NCBI GenBank assembly: GCA_946539475.1
Contig: CAMNHM010000149.1
Location: forward strand, 1 to 6,307
Source: an uncultured Prevotellaceae bacterium
GTDB taxonomy: Bacteria; Bacteroidota; Bacteroidia; Bacteroidales; Bacteroidaceae
DNA length: 6,307 nucleotides
Direction of reading: 5' to 3'
Shown here: positions 1-5,802 of the stretch, piece after piece
How positions within the stretch are numbered: position 1 is the stretch's first letter
Layout: every line of letters begins with the position of its first letter
Made by a program: the position numbers and the translations under genes
The notes under the pieces: generated by a model
Told to the model about the DNA's origin: nothing
Database searches by the model: none
What the model saw: only the letters and a program-made list of their open reading frames with translations

Positions 1-2
1 AT

Positions 3-37
3 CACTTATCACTTAACACTTATCACTTAACTAACAC
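3..37 (-). repeat. Heptanucleotide repeat array after the methyltransferase gene
   Basis: On the minus strand this reads as GTG followed by four A/T-rich bases, repeated every 7 bp: GTGATAA, GTGTTAA, GTGATAA. On the plus strand, 3-16 and 17-30 are identical 14-bp units. The heptad at 37-31 (GTGTTAG) contains the methyltransferase stop codon TAG (33-31). A 4-bp spacer breaks the phase, then the regular array runs to the window edge and may continue beyond it. Because 7 is not a multiple of 3 and the units carry TAA or TGA, the array puts stop codons in all three frames. It resembles the heptad arrays at 644-691 and 1120-1174. Confidence 0.85.
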
Positions 38-663
38 TTCCTCACGATGGTCAGGCCGTCACGCAAGGGCAGCATGACCTGTTCTACACGCGCATCGCCA
101 ACGAGAAAGTCGTTGAACGTCTCGATGCCCTGCGTCTGCTGGTCGCGGTCATAGGCAGGGTCTACCACATGACCGTCCCACAGCGTGTTGTCGGCCAGGA
201 TGAATCCGCCCGGCCGCAGGATGGAGAGTACCATCTCGTACGTCTCACGGTAGGTGCGCTTGTCGCCGTCAATGAAAGCCATATCAAAGATGACGCCCAG
301 GCGCGGGGCCTCGGTGATAGCGTCGCCGATGATAAACTCTATCTTGTCGGCCACGGGCGACTGTTCTATCCAGGGTCGCGTGAAGTCTTCCTGTTCGTCA
401 TTGATCTCAAAGGTGTACACGCGTCCGCCAGCCTCCAGTCCTTCTGCCATACATATAGCGCTATAGCCGCTGAACGTACCCACCTCGAGGATATTCTTCG
501 GACGAATCATCTGCACCAGCATCTTCAGCAGTCGTCCTTGCAGATGTCCACTGGCCATGCGGCCATGCAACATATAGATGTTGGTGGCGCGATAGAGCCG
601 ATAGAGATACTCAGGCTCCGGCTCTATATGCTGCAATATATAGTCGTCAATCGTCAATTGCAA
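31..663 (-). CDS. SAM-dependent O-methyltransferase, catechol/caffeoyl-CoA OMT family (possibly TrmR-like)
   Basis: This is a soluble class I methyltransferase of the Methyltransf_3 family (PF01596), 210 residues if read from TTG at 663. The SAM-binding motif I is ILEVGTFSGYS (58-68), and the acidic residue that usually binds the ribose is Glu86 in FEIN. The metal and catalytic region is FIDGDK (Asp132) and ADN (Asp158, Asn159). Family members methylate catechols or, as in Bacillus TrmR (YrrM), 5-hydroxyuridine-34 of tRNA; the substrate here cannot be read from sequence. The nearby tRNA gene dusB makes a tRNA role attractive but not shown. No in-frame ATG precedes Met31, and an in-frame TGA-TAA lies just upstream, so translation must begin at TTG 663, at TTG 657, or at another non-ATG codon. 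Homologues usually start about 5-7 residues before the Y-I-L segment, which favours TTG 657 (208 residues). It lies 21 bp after aroQ and is probably cotranscribed with it. Confidence 0.9.
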   Translation of the reverse strand: MQLTIDDYILQHIEPEPEYLYRLYRATNIYMLHGRMASGHLQGRLLKMLVQMIRPKNILEVGTFSGYSAICMAEGLEAGGRVYTFEINDEQEDFTRPWIEQSPVADKIEFIIGDAITEAPRLGVIFDMAFIDGDKRTYRETYEMVLSILRPGGFILADNTLWDGHVVDPAYDRDQQTQGIETFNDFLVGDARVEQVMLPLRDGLTIVRKC

Positions 664-691
664 TTATCAATTATCCATTGTCAATTATCCA
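644..691 (-). repeat. Heptanucleotide array bridging aroQ end and methyltransferase start
   Basis: Read on the minus strand the units are TGGATAA (691-685), TTGACAA (684-678), TGGATAA (677-671), TTGATAA (670-664), a 6-base TTGCAA (663-658), TTGACGA (657-651) and TTGACGA (650-644). The first unit supplies the last codon and the TAA stop of aroQ. The last three units form the 5' end of the methyltransferase reading frame. The array therefore fills the whole 21-bp spacer and runs into both flanking genes. It follows the same KTGANAA pattern as the arrays near positions 3-37 and 1120-1174. Confidence 0.8.
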
Positions 692-1104
692 TTACATAAA
701 GCCTCCACTGCCAGTCGGTAGGAATCCAGGCCGAACCCACAGATGACGCCTTTGCAAGCAGGCGAGAGGAAGGAGTGGTGGCGGAAGTCCTCGCGCTGGT
801 GGACATTAGAGATGTGCACCTCGATGACGGGCGTCTTGATGCCACGTATGCAGTCGTGCAGCGCCACGCTGGTATGCGTGTAAGCTCCGGCATTGAGAAT
901 GATGCCGTCGTAGCTGAAGCCCACTTCCTGCAACTTGTCTATGAGAGCCCCCTCGTGGTTGCTCTGGAAATAGTCTATCTGCACGTCGGGGTAAGCCGCC
1001 TGCAACTTGGGCAGATAGTCGTCGAACGATGTCTGTCCGTAGATGTCTGGTTCCCTGCGTCCCAGCAGGTTCAGGTTTGGTCCGTTCACAATCTGAATTT
1101 TCAT
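685..1104 (-). CDS. aroQ: 3-dehydroquinate dehydratase, type II
   Basis: It dehydrates 3-dehydroquinate to 3-dehydroshikimate, the third step of the shikimate pathway, in the cytoplasm; type II enzymes are small flavodoxin-like proteins that form dodecamers. The 139 residues are close to the family norm of 140-150. The N-terminal signature NGPNLNLLG (7-15) is followed by REPDIYG (17-23), with lid Arg17 and catalytic Tyr22. Further family motifs are QSNHEG (47-52), NAGAYTHTS (71-79), and EVHISN (95-100) with catalytic His97, then REDFRHHS (104-111) and GVICGFG (119-125). The family usually has NPGAYTHTS, so the Ala at residue 72 is a small departure. The ATG at 1104 gives the normal N-terminus, with no clear Shine-Dalgarno. 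The TAA stop and last codon lie in a heptad repeat. It follows dusB by 66 bp with no promoter visible, so cotranscription with dusB is likely. Confidence 0.97.
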   Translation of the reverse strand: MKIQIVNGPNLNLLGRREPDIYGQTSFDDYLPKLQAAYPDVQIDYFQSNHEGALIDKLQEVGFSYDGIILNAGAYTHTSVALHDCIRGIKTPVIEVHISNVHQREDFRHHSFLSPACKGVICGFGLDSYRLAVEALCNG

Positions 1105-1119
1105 AACTCTAATTATAAT

Positions 1120-1174
1120 TCATCACTTTTCACTGCGGTAGCAAATTCTTCACTTTTCACTCTTCACTTTTCAC
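1120..1174 (-). repeat. Heptanucleotide repeat arrays in the dusB-aroQ spacer
   Basis: On the minus strand 1174-1147 reads GTGAAAA, GTGAAGA, GTGAAAA, GTGAAGA, a perfect 14-bp unit repeated twice. After a 13-bp non-repeat stretch (1146-1134), two more units follow: GTGAAAA (1133-1127) and GTGATGA (1126-1120). The dusB stop codon TGA (1173-1171) lies inside the first heptad. Each unit carries TGA, so stops fall in all three frames. No Bacteroidetes-type promoter was found in this spacer. Confidence 0.85.
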
Positions 1175-2142
1175 TTTCCAACGCTTCTCATAATCTGCAG
1201 CAGCTCGTCCATGCGTTCGGCCCTCAGCATGGCTATGCGCGTGGGGCGGAAATTAGGGATGCCCTTGAAGAGAGGCGTAGCTGCCAGATGGCGGCGTGTA
1301 TGCAGGATGCCGCGCACCTCGTCGATACGCTCCACATTGATGCGCAGCTGCTCCTCCAGGACTTCGAGCTTCTGGTCGAAACCGAAGCTCTCATCCACCT
1401 CTCCCCTATCGATGAAATCGCGTATTTCCTTGAATATCCAAGGTCGTCCGAACGTGGCACGTCCCACCATGACGGCATCTACGCCATAACGCTCGCAGGC
1501 CTCCTTGGCTCCCTCGGCCGACGTGATGTCGCCATTGCCGATGATGGGTATATGTATGCGTGGATTGCGCTTCACCTCGCCTATCAGTGTCCAGTCAGCC
1601 TCGCCCGTGTACATCTGGCTGCGGGTGCGTCCGTGGATGGTCAGTGCCTGTATGCCGCAGTCCTGCAGCTGCTCGGCCAGGTCGGTGATGATGAGCTGCT
1701 CGTGGTTCCATCCCAGCCGGGTCTTCACCGTCACAGGCAGGTGGACGGCATCCACCACCTTGCGCGTGATCTCCAGCATCTTCGGTATGTTCTGCAGCAT
1801 ACCGGCACCAGCACCTTTGCCAGCCACCTTCTTCACCGGACAGCCGAAGTTCAGGTCTATGAGGTCGGGGCCTGCCTGCTCCACGATGCGTGCTGCCTCG
1901 ACCATCGCGTCGACATCGCGTCCATATATCTGAATACCTACGGGCCGCTCCTCGTCGCTGATCTGAAGCTTGCGTATCGTCGATGCCACATCGCGCACCA
2001 AAGCCTCTGCCGACACAAACTCGGTGTACACCATCGATGCGCCAAAGCGCTTGCATAGCAGGCGGAAACCTATGTCGGTGACGTCCTCCATCGGCGCCAG
2101 GAACACAGGGTACTGTCCAAACTCTATATCTCCTATTTTCAT
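1171..2142 (-). CDS. dusB: tRNA-dihydrouridine synthase (DusB family)
   Basis: This is an FMN-dependent, NADPH-using enzyme that reduces specific uridines in the tRNA D-loop to dihydrouridine. The 323 residues form a TIM-barrel Dus domain followed by a helical C-terminal domain. Visible signatures are LAPMEDVTD (15-23) at the FMN site, NFGCPVKKV (98-106) with catalytic Cys101, VKTRLG (139-144) with Lys140, IHGRTR (169-174) with His170, IGNGDI (201-206) and VGRATFGRPW (226-235). The DusB assignment rests on overall similarity to bacterial DusB-type sequences; the exact uridine modified is not readable here. I chose ATG 2142 because the reading frame otherwise extends only to TTG 2154, which lies inside the predicted promoter -7 box. 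It is the first gene of a likely dusB-aroQ-methyltransferase transcript. Its stop lies in a heptad repeat. Confidence 0.95.
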   Translation of the reverse strand: MKIGDIEFGQYPVFLAPMEDVTDIGFRLLCKRFGASMVYTEFVSAEALVRDVASTIRKLQISDEERPVGIQIYGRDVDAMVEAARIVEQAGPDLIDLNFGCPVKKVAGKGAGAGMLQNIPKMLEITRKVVDAVHLPVTVKTRLGWNHEQLIITDLAEQLQDCGIQALTIHGRTRSQMYTGEADWTLIGEVKRNPRIHIPIIGNGDITSAEGAKEACERYGVDAVMVGRATFGRPWIFKEIRDFIDRGEVDESFGFDQKLEVLEEQLRINVERIDEVRGILHTRRHLAATPLFKGIPNFRPTRIAMLRAERMDELLQIMRSVGK

Positions 2143-2151
2143 AACTATCGG

Positions 2152-2183
2152 CAAAAGTACGAAAAAAACATGAATATCACAAA
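2152..2183 (-). promoter_or_regulatory. dusB promoter (Bacteroidetes type)
   Basis: On the minus strand a TTTG box (2183-2180) is followed by exactly 20 bp and then TACTTTTG (2159-2152), matching the Bacteroidetes consensus TTTG, 19-21 bp, TAnnTTTG. The -7 box ends only 9 bp before the dusB ATG, so transcription should begin within a few bases of the start codon. Confidence 0.75.
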
Positions 2184-2200
2184 AAAGATTGGTGTTTTTC

Positions 2201-2231
2201 TTGCGTAGCTTACCAAAAAGATATACATTTG
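2201..2231 (+). promoter_or_regulatory. Esterase gene promoter (Bacteroidetes type)
   Basis: A TTG box (2201-2203) is followed by 20 bp and TACATTTG (2224-2231), matching the Bacteroidetes -33/-7 consensus. The predicted start near 2236 leaves a leader of about 24 nt, A-rich and without a Shine-Dalgarno site. It is back to back with the dusB promoter; the two -33 boxes are separated by 17 bp. Confidence 0.7.
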
Positions 2232-2259
2232 CAGCAAACTAAAAACAGAAGTAATAATA

Positions 2260-3879
2260 ATGAAGTATCATTTATGTGCTATTCTGAGTGCCGTGATGCT
2301 GACCATCGCCGGCAATGCACAAGAGGGCGTGGCACCGGTTTTTATCGTTTGCGGCCAGTCGAACAGCGACGGCTGCATTCCACTCTCTGACTATCCCGCC
2401 GACATGCATACCGACCTGTGCCGCTACAGCTACGACGACGGCAGCCACTTTCGCAACGGACAGTTCGAGGACTACAGACCCTACAGCTGGCGAGGCGACG
2501 AGTTTGGCTACGATGCTTTCGTCTACGACTACCTGTCGCGCTCATACGACGAGCCGTTCTATGTGGTCAAGGTGACGGCTGCCGGCACGGCTATCGACCC
2601 GTCGGCAGAAAGCTACAACAACTGGTACTGGTCGTGCAACCCTGACTGGTACGATGCTCAGACGGCCACCTCACTGGGGGGTAAGTCGCTGATGAAGTCG
2701 TTTGAGCGTGCATTCAATGCCTGTCGCACCCAGACACTCCAAGCGCTGAAGAACGGCTACGACGTAAAGGCTATACTCTGGCACCAGGGCGAGAGCGACT
2801 ATCACGCCAACGGACCCGCCAACTACTACGACAACCTGAAGGCACTCATCGCCCACATGCGGCAGTTTGTCTACCAGCAGACAGGCCAGACGTCGGCCCT
2901 CACCTTACCGTTCATCCTCGGCACCGTACCCCATGTAGGCATGCTGTACCACCCCACCGTGGAGGCTGCCCAGCATCGTGTGGCCGACGAGGATGCCAAC
3001 GTTTTCCTCGTAGATCTGTCGGAGATGCCTCTGATGGGCGACGGATTCCACTTTGGCGTCGAGGTGGCCCGCTATTTTGCCGACGAGGTCAGCCGCCAAC
3101 TGGTGGCACTGGGCATCTGTGACGAGGCGAAGCCCGTAGAATCCAACCTACAGGATATCACCGACGATGTGCTGGTCAATGCCAACTTTGAACTGGCTAC
3201 CGACGGCCAGGTCAATCCGCGTGGCAACATCTCGCGCGGATGTCCCTACGGATGGACGATGGAGCCCATGCTCAGCGGACAGTCGTTCGGCATCAACAAA
3301 GACGCTCAGAACTTCGCAGGCAACAATGTGTGCTGGATGAACTGCACGCCCATGCCTCAAGACTTCGCCTTGTCGCAGATCGTCAGTGCCGACAAACTGG
3401 GAGCCGGCACCTACATAGTCAGCTGCAAGCTGTGGGTCGAAGAGAACAAGAAGACCAACTGCCGTCTGTTTGCCAACAACCAAGTGCAATACTACGGCTA
3501 CGAGAGCGACTACACCACCCTGCTGACGGACGGAGAGGAGGCCACGTATGCCGGCTTTGCCGGCGGCAACACGTCACCATTCATCCTGCGTCCGCTCCAG
3601 GTACAGGTGACACTGGCCGAGGGCGAAGACCTGACACTGGGCATCAAGACCAGCTGCCGGCGCAACAACGGCAGCAACAGCACCGACAACAGCGGATGGT
3701 TCAAGGTGGACAACTTCCATGTATGCAAGGTGACCGAACCTGTCCATTGCTCTATACAAGGCCCGGCAGCCAAAGTGGTGCCTGCCAATGACCGATGGTT
3801 CGCCGTCGATGGCCGTCGTGCCCAGCCTCATCAGCGCGGCCTGCTGCTCGGCAACGGCCAGAAAGTTATTAAGAAATAG
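2260..3879 (+). CDS. Secreted carbohydrate (SASA/CE6-type) acetylesterase with C-terminal sorting-like tail
   Basis: This is a predicted exported esterase that removes acetyl groups from glycans (sialic acids or plant polysaccharides such as xylan). Of 539 residues, 1-20 form a signal peptide, with a hydrophobic stretch and likely cleavage after GNA. The SGNH/SASA catalytic domain (about 25-285) shows GQSN (32-35) with nucleophile Ser34, LWHQGESD (173-180), and GDGFHFG (260-266) with the D-x-x-H pair Asp261/His264. Residues about 300-490 look like a beta-sandwich, carbohydrate-binding-like module: NANFE near the start, WFKVDNF at 480-486. The tail 513-539 has the pattern WFAVDGRR..., GLLLGNGQKVIKK, common at the C-terminus of secreted Prevotella and Bacteroides proteins and resembling type IX secretion sorting tails. 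It is the only plus-strand gene here. The substrate is not determined. Confidence 0.87.
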   Translation: MKYHLCAILSAVMLTIAGNAQEGVAPVFIVCGQSNSDGCIPLSDYPADMHTDLCRYSYDDGSHFRNGQFEDYRPYSWRGDEFGYDAFVYDYLSRSYDEPFYVVKVTAAGTAIDPSAESYNNWYWSCNPDWYDAQTATSLGGKSLMKSFERAFNACRTQTLQALKNGYDVKAILWHQGESDYHANGPANYYDNLKALIAHMRQFVYQQTGQTSALTLPFILGTVPHVGMLYHPTVEAAQHRVADEDANVFLVDLSEMPLMGDGFHFGVEVARYFADEVSRQLVALGICDEAKPVESNLQDITDDVLVNANFELATDGQVNPRGNISRGCPYGWTMEPMLSGQSFGINKDAQNFAGNNVCWMNCTPMPQDFALSQIVSADKLGAGTYIVSCKLWVEENKKTNCRLFANNQVQYYGYESDYTTLLTDGEEATYAGFAGGNTSPFILRPLQVQVTLAEGEDLTLGIKTSCRRNNGSNSTDNSGWFKVDNFHVCKVTEPVHCSIQGPAAKVVPANDRWFAVDGRRAQPHQRGLLLGNGQKVIKK

Positions 3880-3887
3880 CCTTTTTC

Positions 3888-3929
3888 CGAGGAAGGAGGA
3901 ACAAGTCTGACCTTGCTCCTCCTTCCTCG
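3888..3929. terminator. Hairpin between convergent genes, candidate bidirectional terminator
   Basis: Arms 3888-3905 and 3912-3929 pair over 18 positions with one mismatch (17/18) around the 6-base loop TCTGAC. The hairpin begins 8 bp after the esterase stop and lies 25 bp beyond the lipoprotein gene stop on the other strand, where a shared terminator is expected. No U-tract follows it in either direction: the plus strand continues ATTAAAG, the minus strand GAAAAAGG. It is therefore not a textbook intrinsic terminator and could instead be a 3'-end stabilising stem. Confidence 0.6.
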
Positions 3930-3954
3930 ATTAAAGTCTCGAAACTAAGTAGCC

Positions 3955-4413
3955 TTACTTCAGCATGTTCTTCAGGCCCTCAACAGTGTTCTTGACGTTC
4001 TCGGCATCCTTCTTCACCTGGTCAACGTCCTGCTTCACCTGCTCTACAGCCTGCTTGCCGGCCTCAACTTTCTGCTCCACGTTCTCTTTCACGTTCTCGA
4101 CAGCCTCTACGCCCTCCTGAATCTTGTCAGTGACGGCCTGCTTGCCAGCCTCGTACTGAGCCTTCAGCTCGTTGTACTTGTTGACGGCAGCCTCAAACTC
4201 CTCGGGAGTCTTGAAGTCCTCAGCCTTGGGGGCAACGGGCTCTTCAGTCACCTGTGTAGCCTGAGCCTCTACAGCCTCAGCGTTCTCAGTAGCCTGCTCC
4301 TCGGTCTGATTCTCCTGACCCTCGGCAGCCTCGCCACCCTTGTTGCTGTTACCACATGCTGCGAAGGTCATACCCAGAGCCAAGGCAGCGATTGCAAAAA
4401 TTGACTTTTTCAT
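3955..4413 (-). CDS. Small coiled-coil lipoprotein of unknown function
   Basis: I do not recognise a named family. The 152 residues begin with a lipoprotein signal: KK, a hydrophobic stretch 4-19, and a lipobox-like FAAC with Cys20. Residues 21-62 are Glu/Gln/Ala-rich and probably disordered. Residues about 65-152 are strongly helical and charged. From Val116 to Leu151 the hydrophobic positions (116, 119, 123, 126, 130, 133, 137, 140, 144, 147, 151) alternate 3 and 4 apart without a break, a clear coiled-coil heptad; the phase slips near 112. EAGKQAV occurs twice (88-94 and 117-123). The protein ends in Lys, as does the coiled-coil lipoprotein Lpp of enterobacteria, but any link to peptidoglycan is a guess. 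Likely location is the outer membrane, facing the periplasm. It has its own promoter (4459-4489), lies 90 bp after the permease gene, and converges with the esterase gene. Confidence 0.85.
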   Translation of the reverse strand: MKKSIFAIAALALGMTFAACGNSNKGGEAAEGQENQTEEQATENAEAVEAQATQVTEEPVAPKAEDFKTPEEFEAAVNKYNELKAQYEAGKQAVTDKIQEGVEAVENVKENVEQKVEAGKQAVEQVKQDVDQVKKDAENVKNTVEGLKNMLK

Positions 4414-4458
4414 TTTGTTCTGTTTTGTTTAATAAAATATGATTCGAAAAGTTTGCTG

Positions 4459-4489
4459 CAAAGGTAATAATTATCTGATACACAGCCAA
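4459..4489 (-). promoter_or_regulatory. Coiled-coil lipoprotein promoter (Bacteroidetes type)
   Basis: On the minus strand TTG (4489-4487) is followed by 20 bp and TACCTTTG (4466-4459), matching the Bacteroidetes -33/-7 consensus. The predicted start near 4454 gives a leader of about 40 nt, A-rich before the ATG at 4413. This makes the lipoprotein gene an independent unit from the permease gene upstream. Confidence 0.72.
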
Positions 4490-4503
4490 TAATTTTAACT
4501 TTT

Positions 4504-5802
4504 TTAATACAGCAAGCGCTTGGAGAAGTACCTGACAGGGTACCAGACGCTGAGAAATCCTACCAGCAGCACCGTCACGAAAATGATGACGATGTCCATG
4601 GGATGCACGCTGACGGGGTAGGCATCTACGATGAACGAACCCTCGGACCGCCCCAAGGAGATGATACCGAACTGCTGCTGCAGCCAGCAGAGCAACAGAC
4701 CGAGAACGATGCCCAGCACGGCACCGATGGCAGAGATCAGTCGTCCCTCAAAGAGGAAGATATGGGTAATCTGACGGTCGGAGGCTCCCAGATTGCGCAG
4801 CGTGACGACATCCTCGCGCTTGTCGATGATGAGCATGGAGAGCGACCCGATGATGTTGAAGCAAGCCACCACCAGGATGAAGGTCAGGAAGATATAGGCA
4901 ATGAGTTTCTCTATCTTCATGATGCGGAACGTCTCGTCCTGCTGCTCATAGCGGTCTTGCACCAGGTATTTGTCGCCGGCTATCTGCTTGATCTCTTTCT
5001 TCACCCCCTCGAAGTCGCTGCCAGGCTTGAGTCGCAGCTCCAGCGAAGAAAGCATGCCCTGCTGGTCGAAGATGCGACGGGCAAAGCTGATGCTGGTCAG
5101 TATGTAGCCGGCATCGTACTTGGACTGCTTGACGCTGAAGACGGTGCCCGGCGAATAGAGGTCGTCCTGTATGAAGCCGTCCTCGGGGTCGGTCATGTCG
5201 AGCTGTCCCTCGCGTCGTGGAGCATATATCTGCAGCGGACCCTCATAGCGCAGACCTGTGCCCAATGCCTCAGCCAGACGTATGCCGAGGATGGCGTAGT
5301 GCATGTCGGCCACATGCAGTTCCAGCTCGCTGCCATAAGGATAGAGCAGCGAGTCGATGTCGTGCACCTGCTCGCTGAAGTTGTCGTCCACACCTTTCAC
5401 GATGACCATGGCCTGACGGCCGTTATAGACAGCCAGTGCCTGGTCCTCCACACTCTCGGTGGCGACCTCTATCTGCGGCAGATTCCTGATCTTAGTCAGT
5501 ATGGGGTCATCGGCAGGAGCCGTCTTGCCCTTGGCTGGAGTAATCTTCAACTGAGGATCGAAATTGGTAAACAGGTTACCCACCAGATCGCTGAACCCAT
5601 TGAACACACTCAGCGTGACCACCAGTGCCATCGTGGCGACAGCGACGCCAAGGACGGAGATGCCACTGATGATATTGATGACATTGGTGCTCTTCTTAGA
5701 GAACAGGTAGCGCCGGGCTATAAAAAAAGAGACCCATCCCCTGCCCCTCCCTGAATGGGGGGGAGTATAATGATTAGCCGATTGATGAGTTACTGTTTCC
5801 AT
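4504..5802 (-). CDS. LolC/LolE-like ABC transporter permease with repeat-derived N-terminus
   Basis: This is an inner-membrane permease of the FtsX/MacB-PCD superfamily, closest in layout to LolC/LolE, which with ATPase LolD release lipoproteins from the inner membrane toward the outer membrane. The ATPase gene is not in the window. The 432 residues have transmembrane segments at about 45-67, 299-325, 348-374 and 402-422, with a large periplasmic domain between the first two. DKREDVVTLRNLGAS (327-341) is the cytoplasmic coupling segment contacting the ATPase. Family similarity begins at FFIARRYLFSKK (26-37), where homologues normally start within about 6 residues. Residues 1-25 are instead encoded by the inverted-repeat element at 5729-5859. 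No other ATG, GTG or TTG is in frame between Met1 (5802) and Met58, inside the first membrane segment, so 5802 is the likely start. It lies 62 bp after rbfA and is probably cotranscribed. Substrate specificity is inferred. Confidence 0.9.
   Translation of the reverse strand: METVTHQSANHYTPPHSGRGRGWVSFFIARRYLFSKKSTNVINIISGISVLGVAVATMALVVTLSVFNGFSDLVGNLFTNFDPQLKITPAKGKTAPADDPILTKIRNLPQIEVATESVEDQALAVYNGRQAMVIVKGVDDNFSEQVHDIDSLLYPYGSELELHVADMHYAILGIRLAEALGTGLRYEGPLQIYAPRREGQLDMTDPEDGFIQDDLYSPGTVFSVKQSKYDAGYILTSISFARRIFDQQGMLSSLELRLKPGSDFEGVKKEIKQIAGDKYLVQDRYEQQDETFRIMKIEKLIAYIFLTFILVVACFNIIGSLSMLIIDKREDVVTLRNLGASDRQITHIFLFEGRLISAIGAVLGIVLGLLLCWLQQQFGIISLGRSEGSFIVDAYPVSVHPMDIVIIFVTVLLVGFLSVWYPVRYFSKRLLY

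Noticed and set aside
3..37. CRISPR array
   Set aside because: The units are 7 bp with no spacers; this is a simple tandem repeat.
1105..1146. A TATAAT-like box upstream of aroQ as a promoter
   Set aside because: Bacteroidetes promoters use TAnnTTTG rather than the enterobacterial -10 box, and no such pair with a -33 box was found in this spacer.
775..2058. Long plus-strand open frame of 427 codons opposite aroQ and dusB
   Set aside because: It runs antisense to two well-supported enzymes, crosses the heptad-repeat spacer, and its translation shows no recognisable domain. It is explained by codon bias of the minus-strand genes.
2143..2154. Upstream TTG start for dusB adding MPIV
   Set aside because: The TTG lies inside the predicted -7 box, while ATG 2142 gives the N-terminus typical of the family.
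3240..3791. Shifted plus-strand open frame inside the esterase gene
   Set aside because: It is Gln/Arg/His-rich, lies wholly inside the esterase coding region in another frame, and has no start signals or motifs.
4603..5754. Plus-strand open frame of 383 codons opposite the permease gene
   Set aside because: It is antisense to a clear LolC/E-like permease, has no promoter or family motif, and its protein is a low-complexity mirror of the coding strand.
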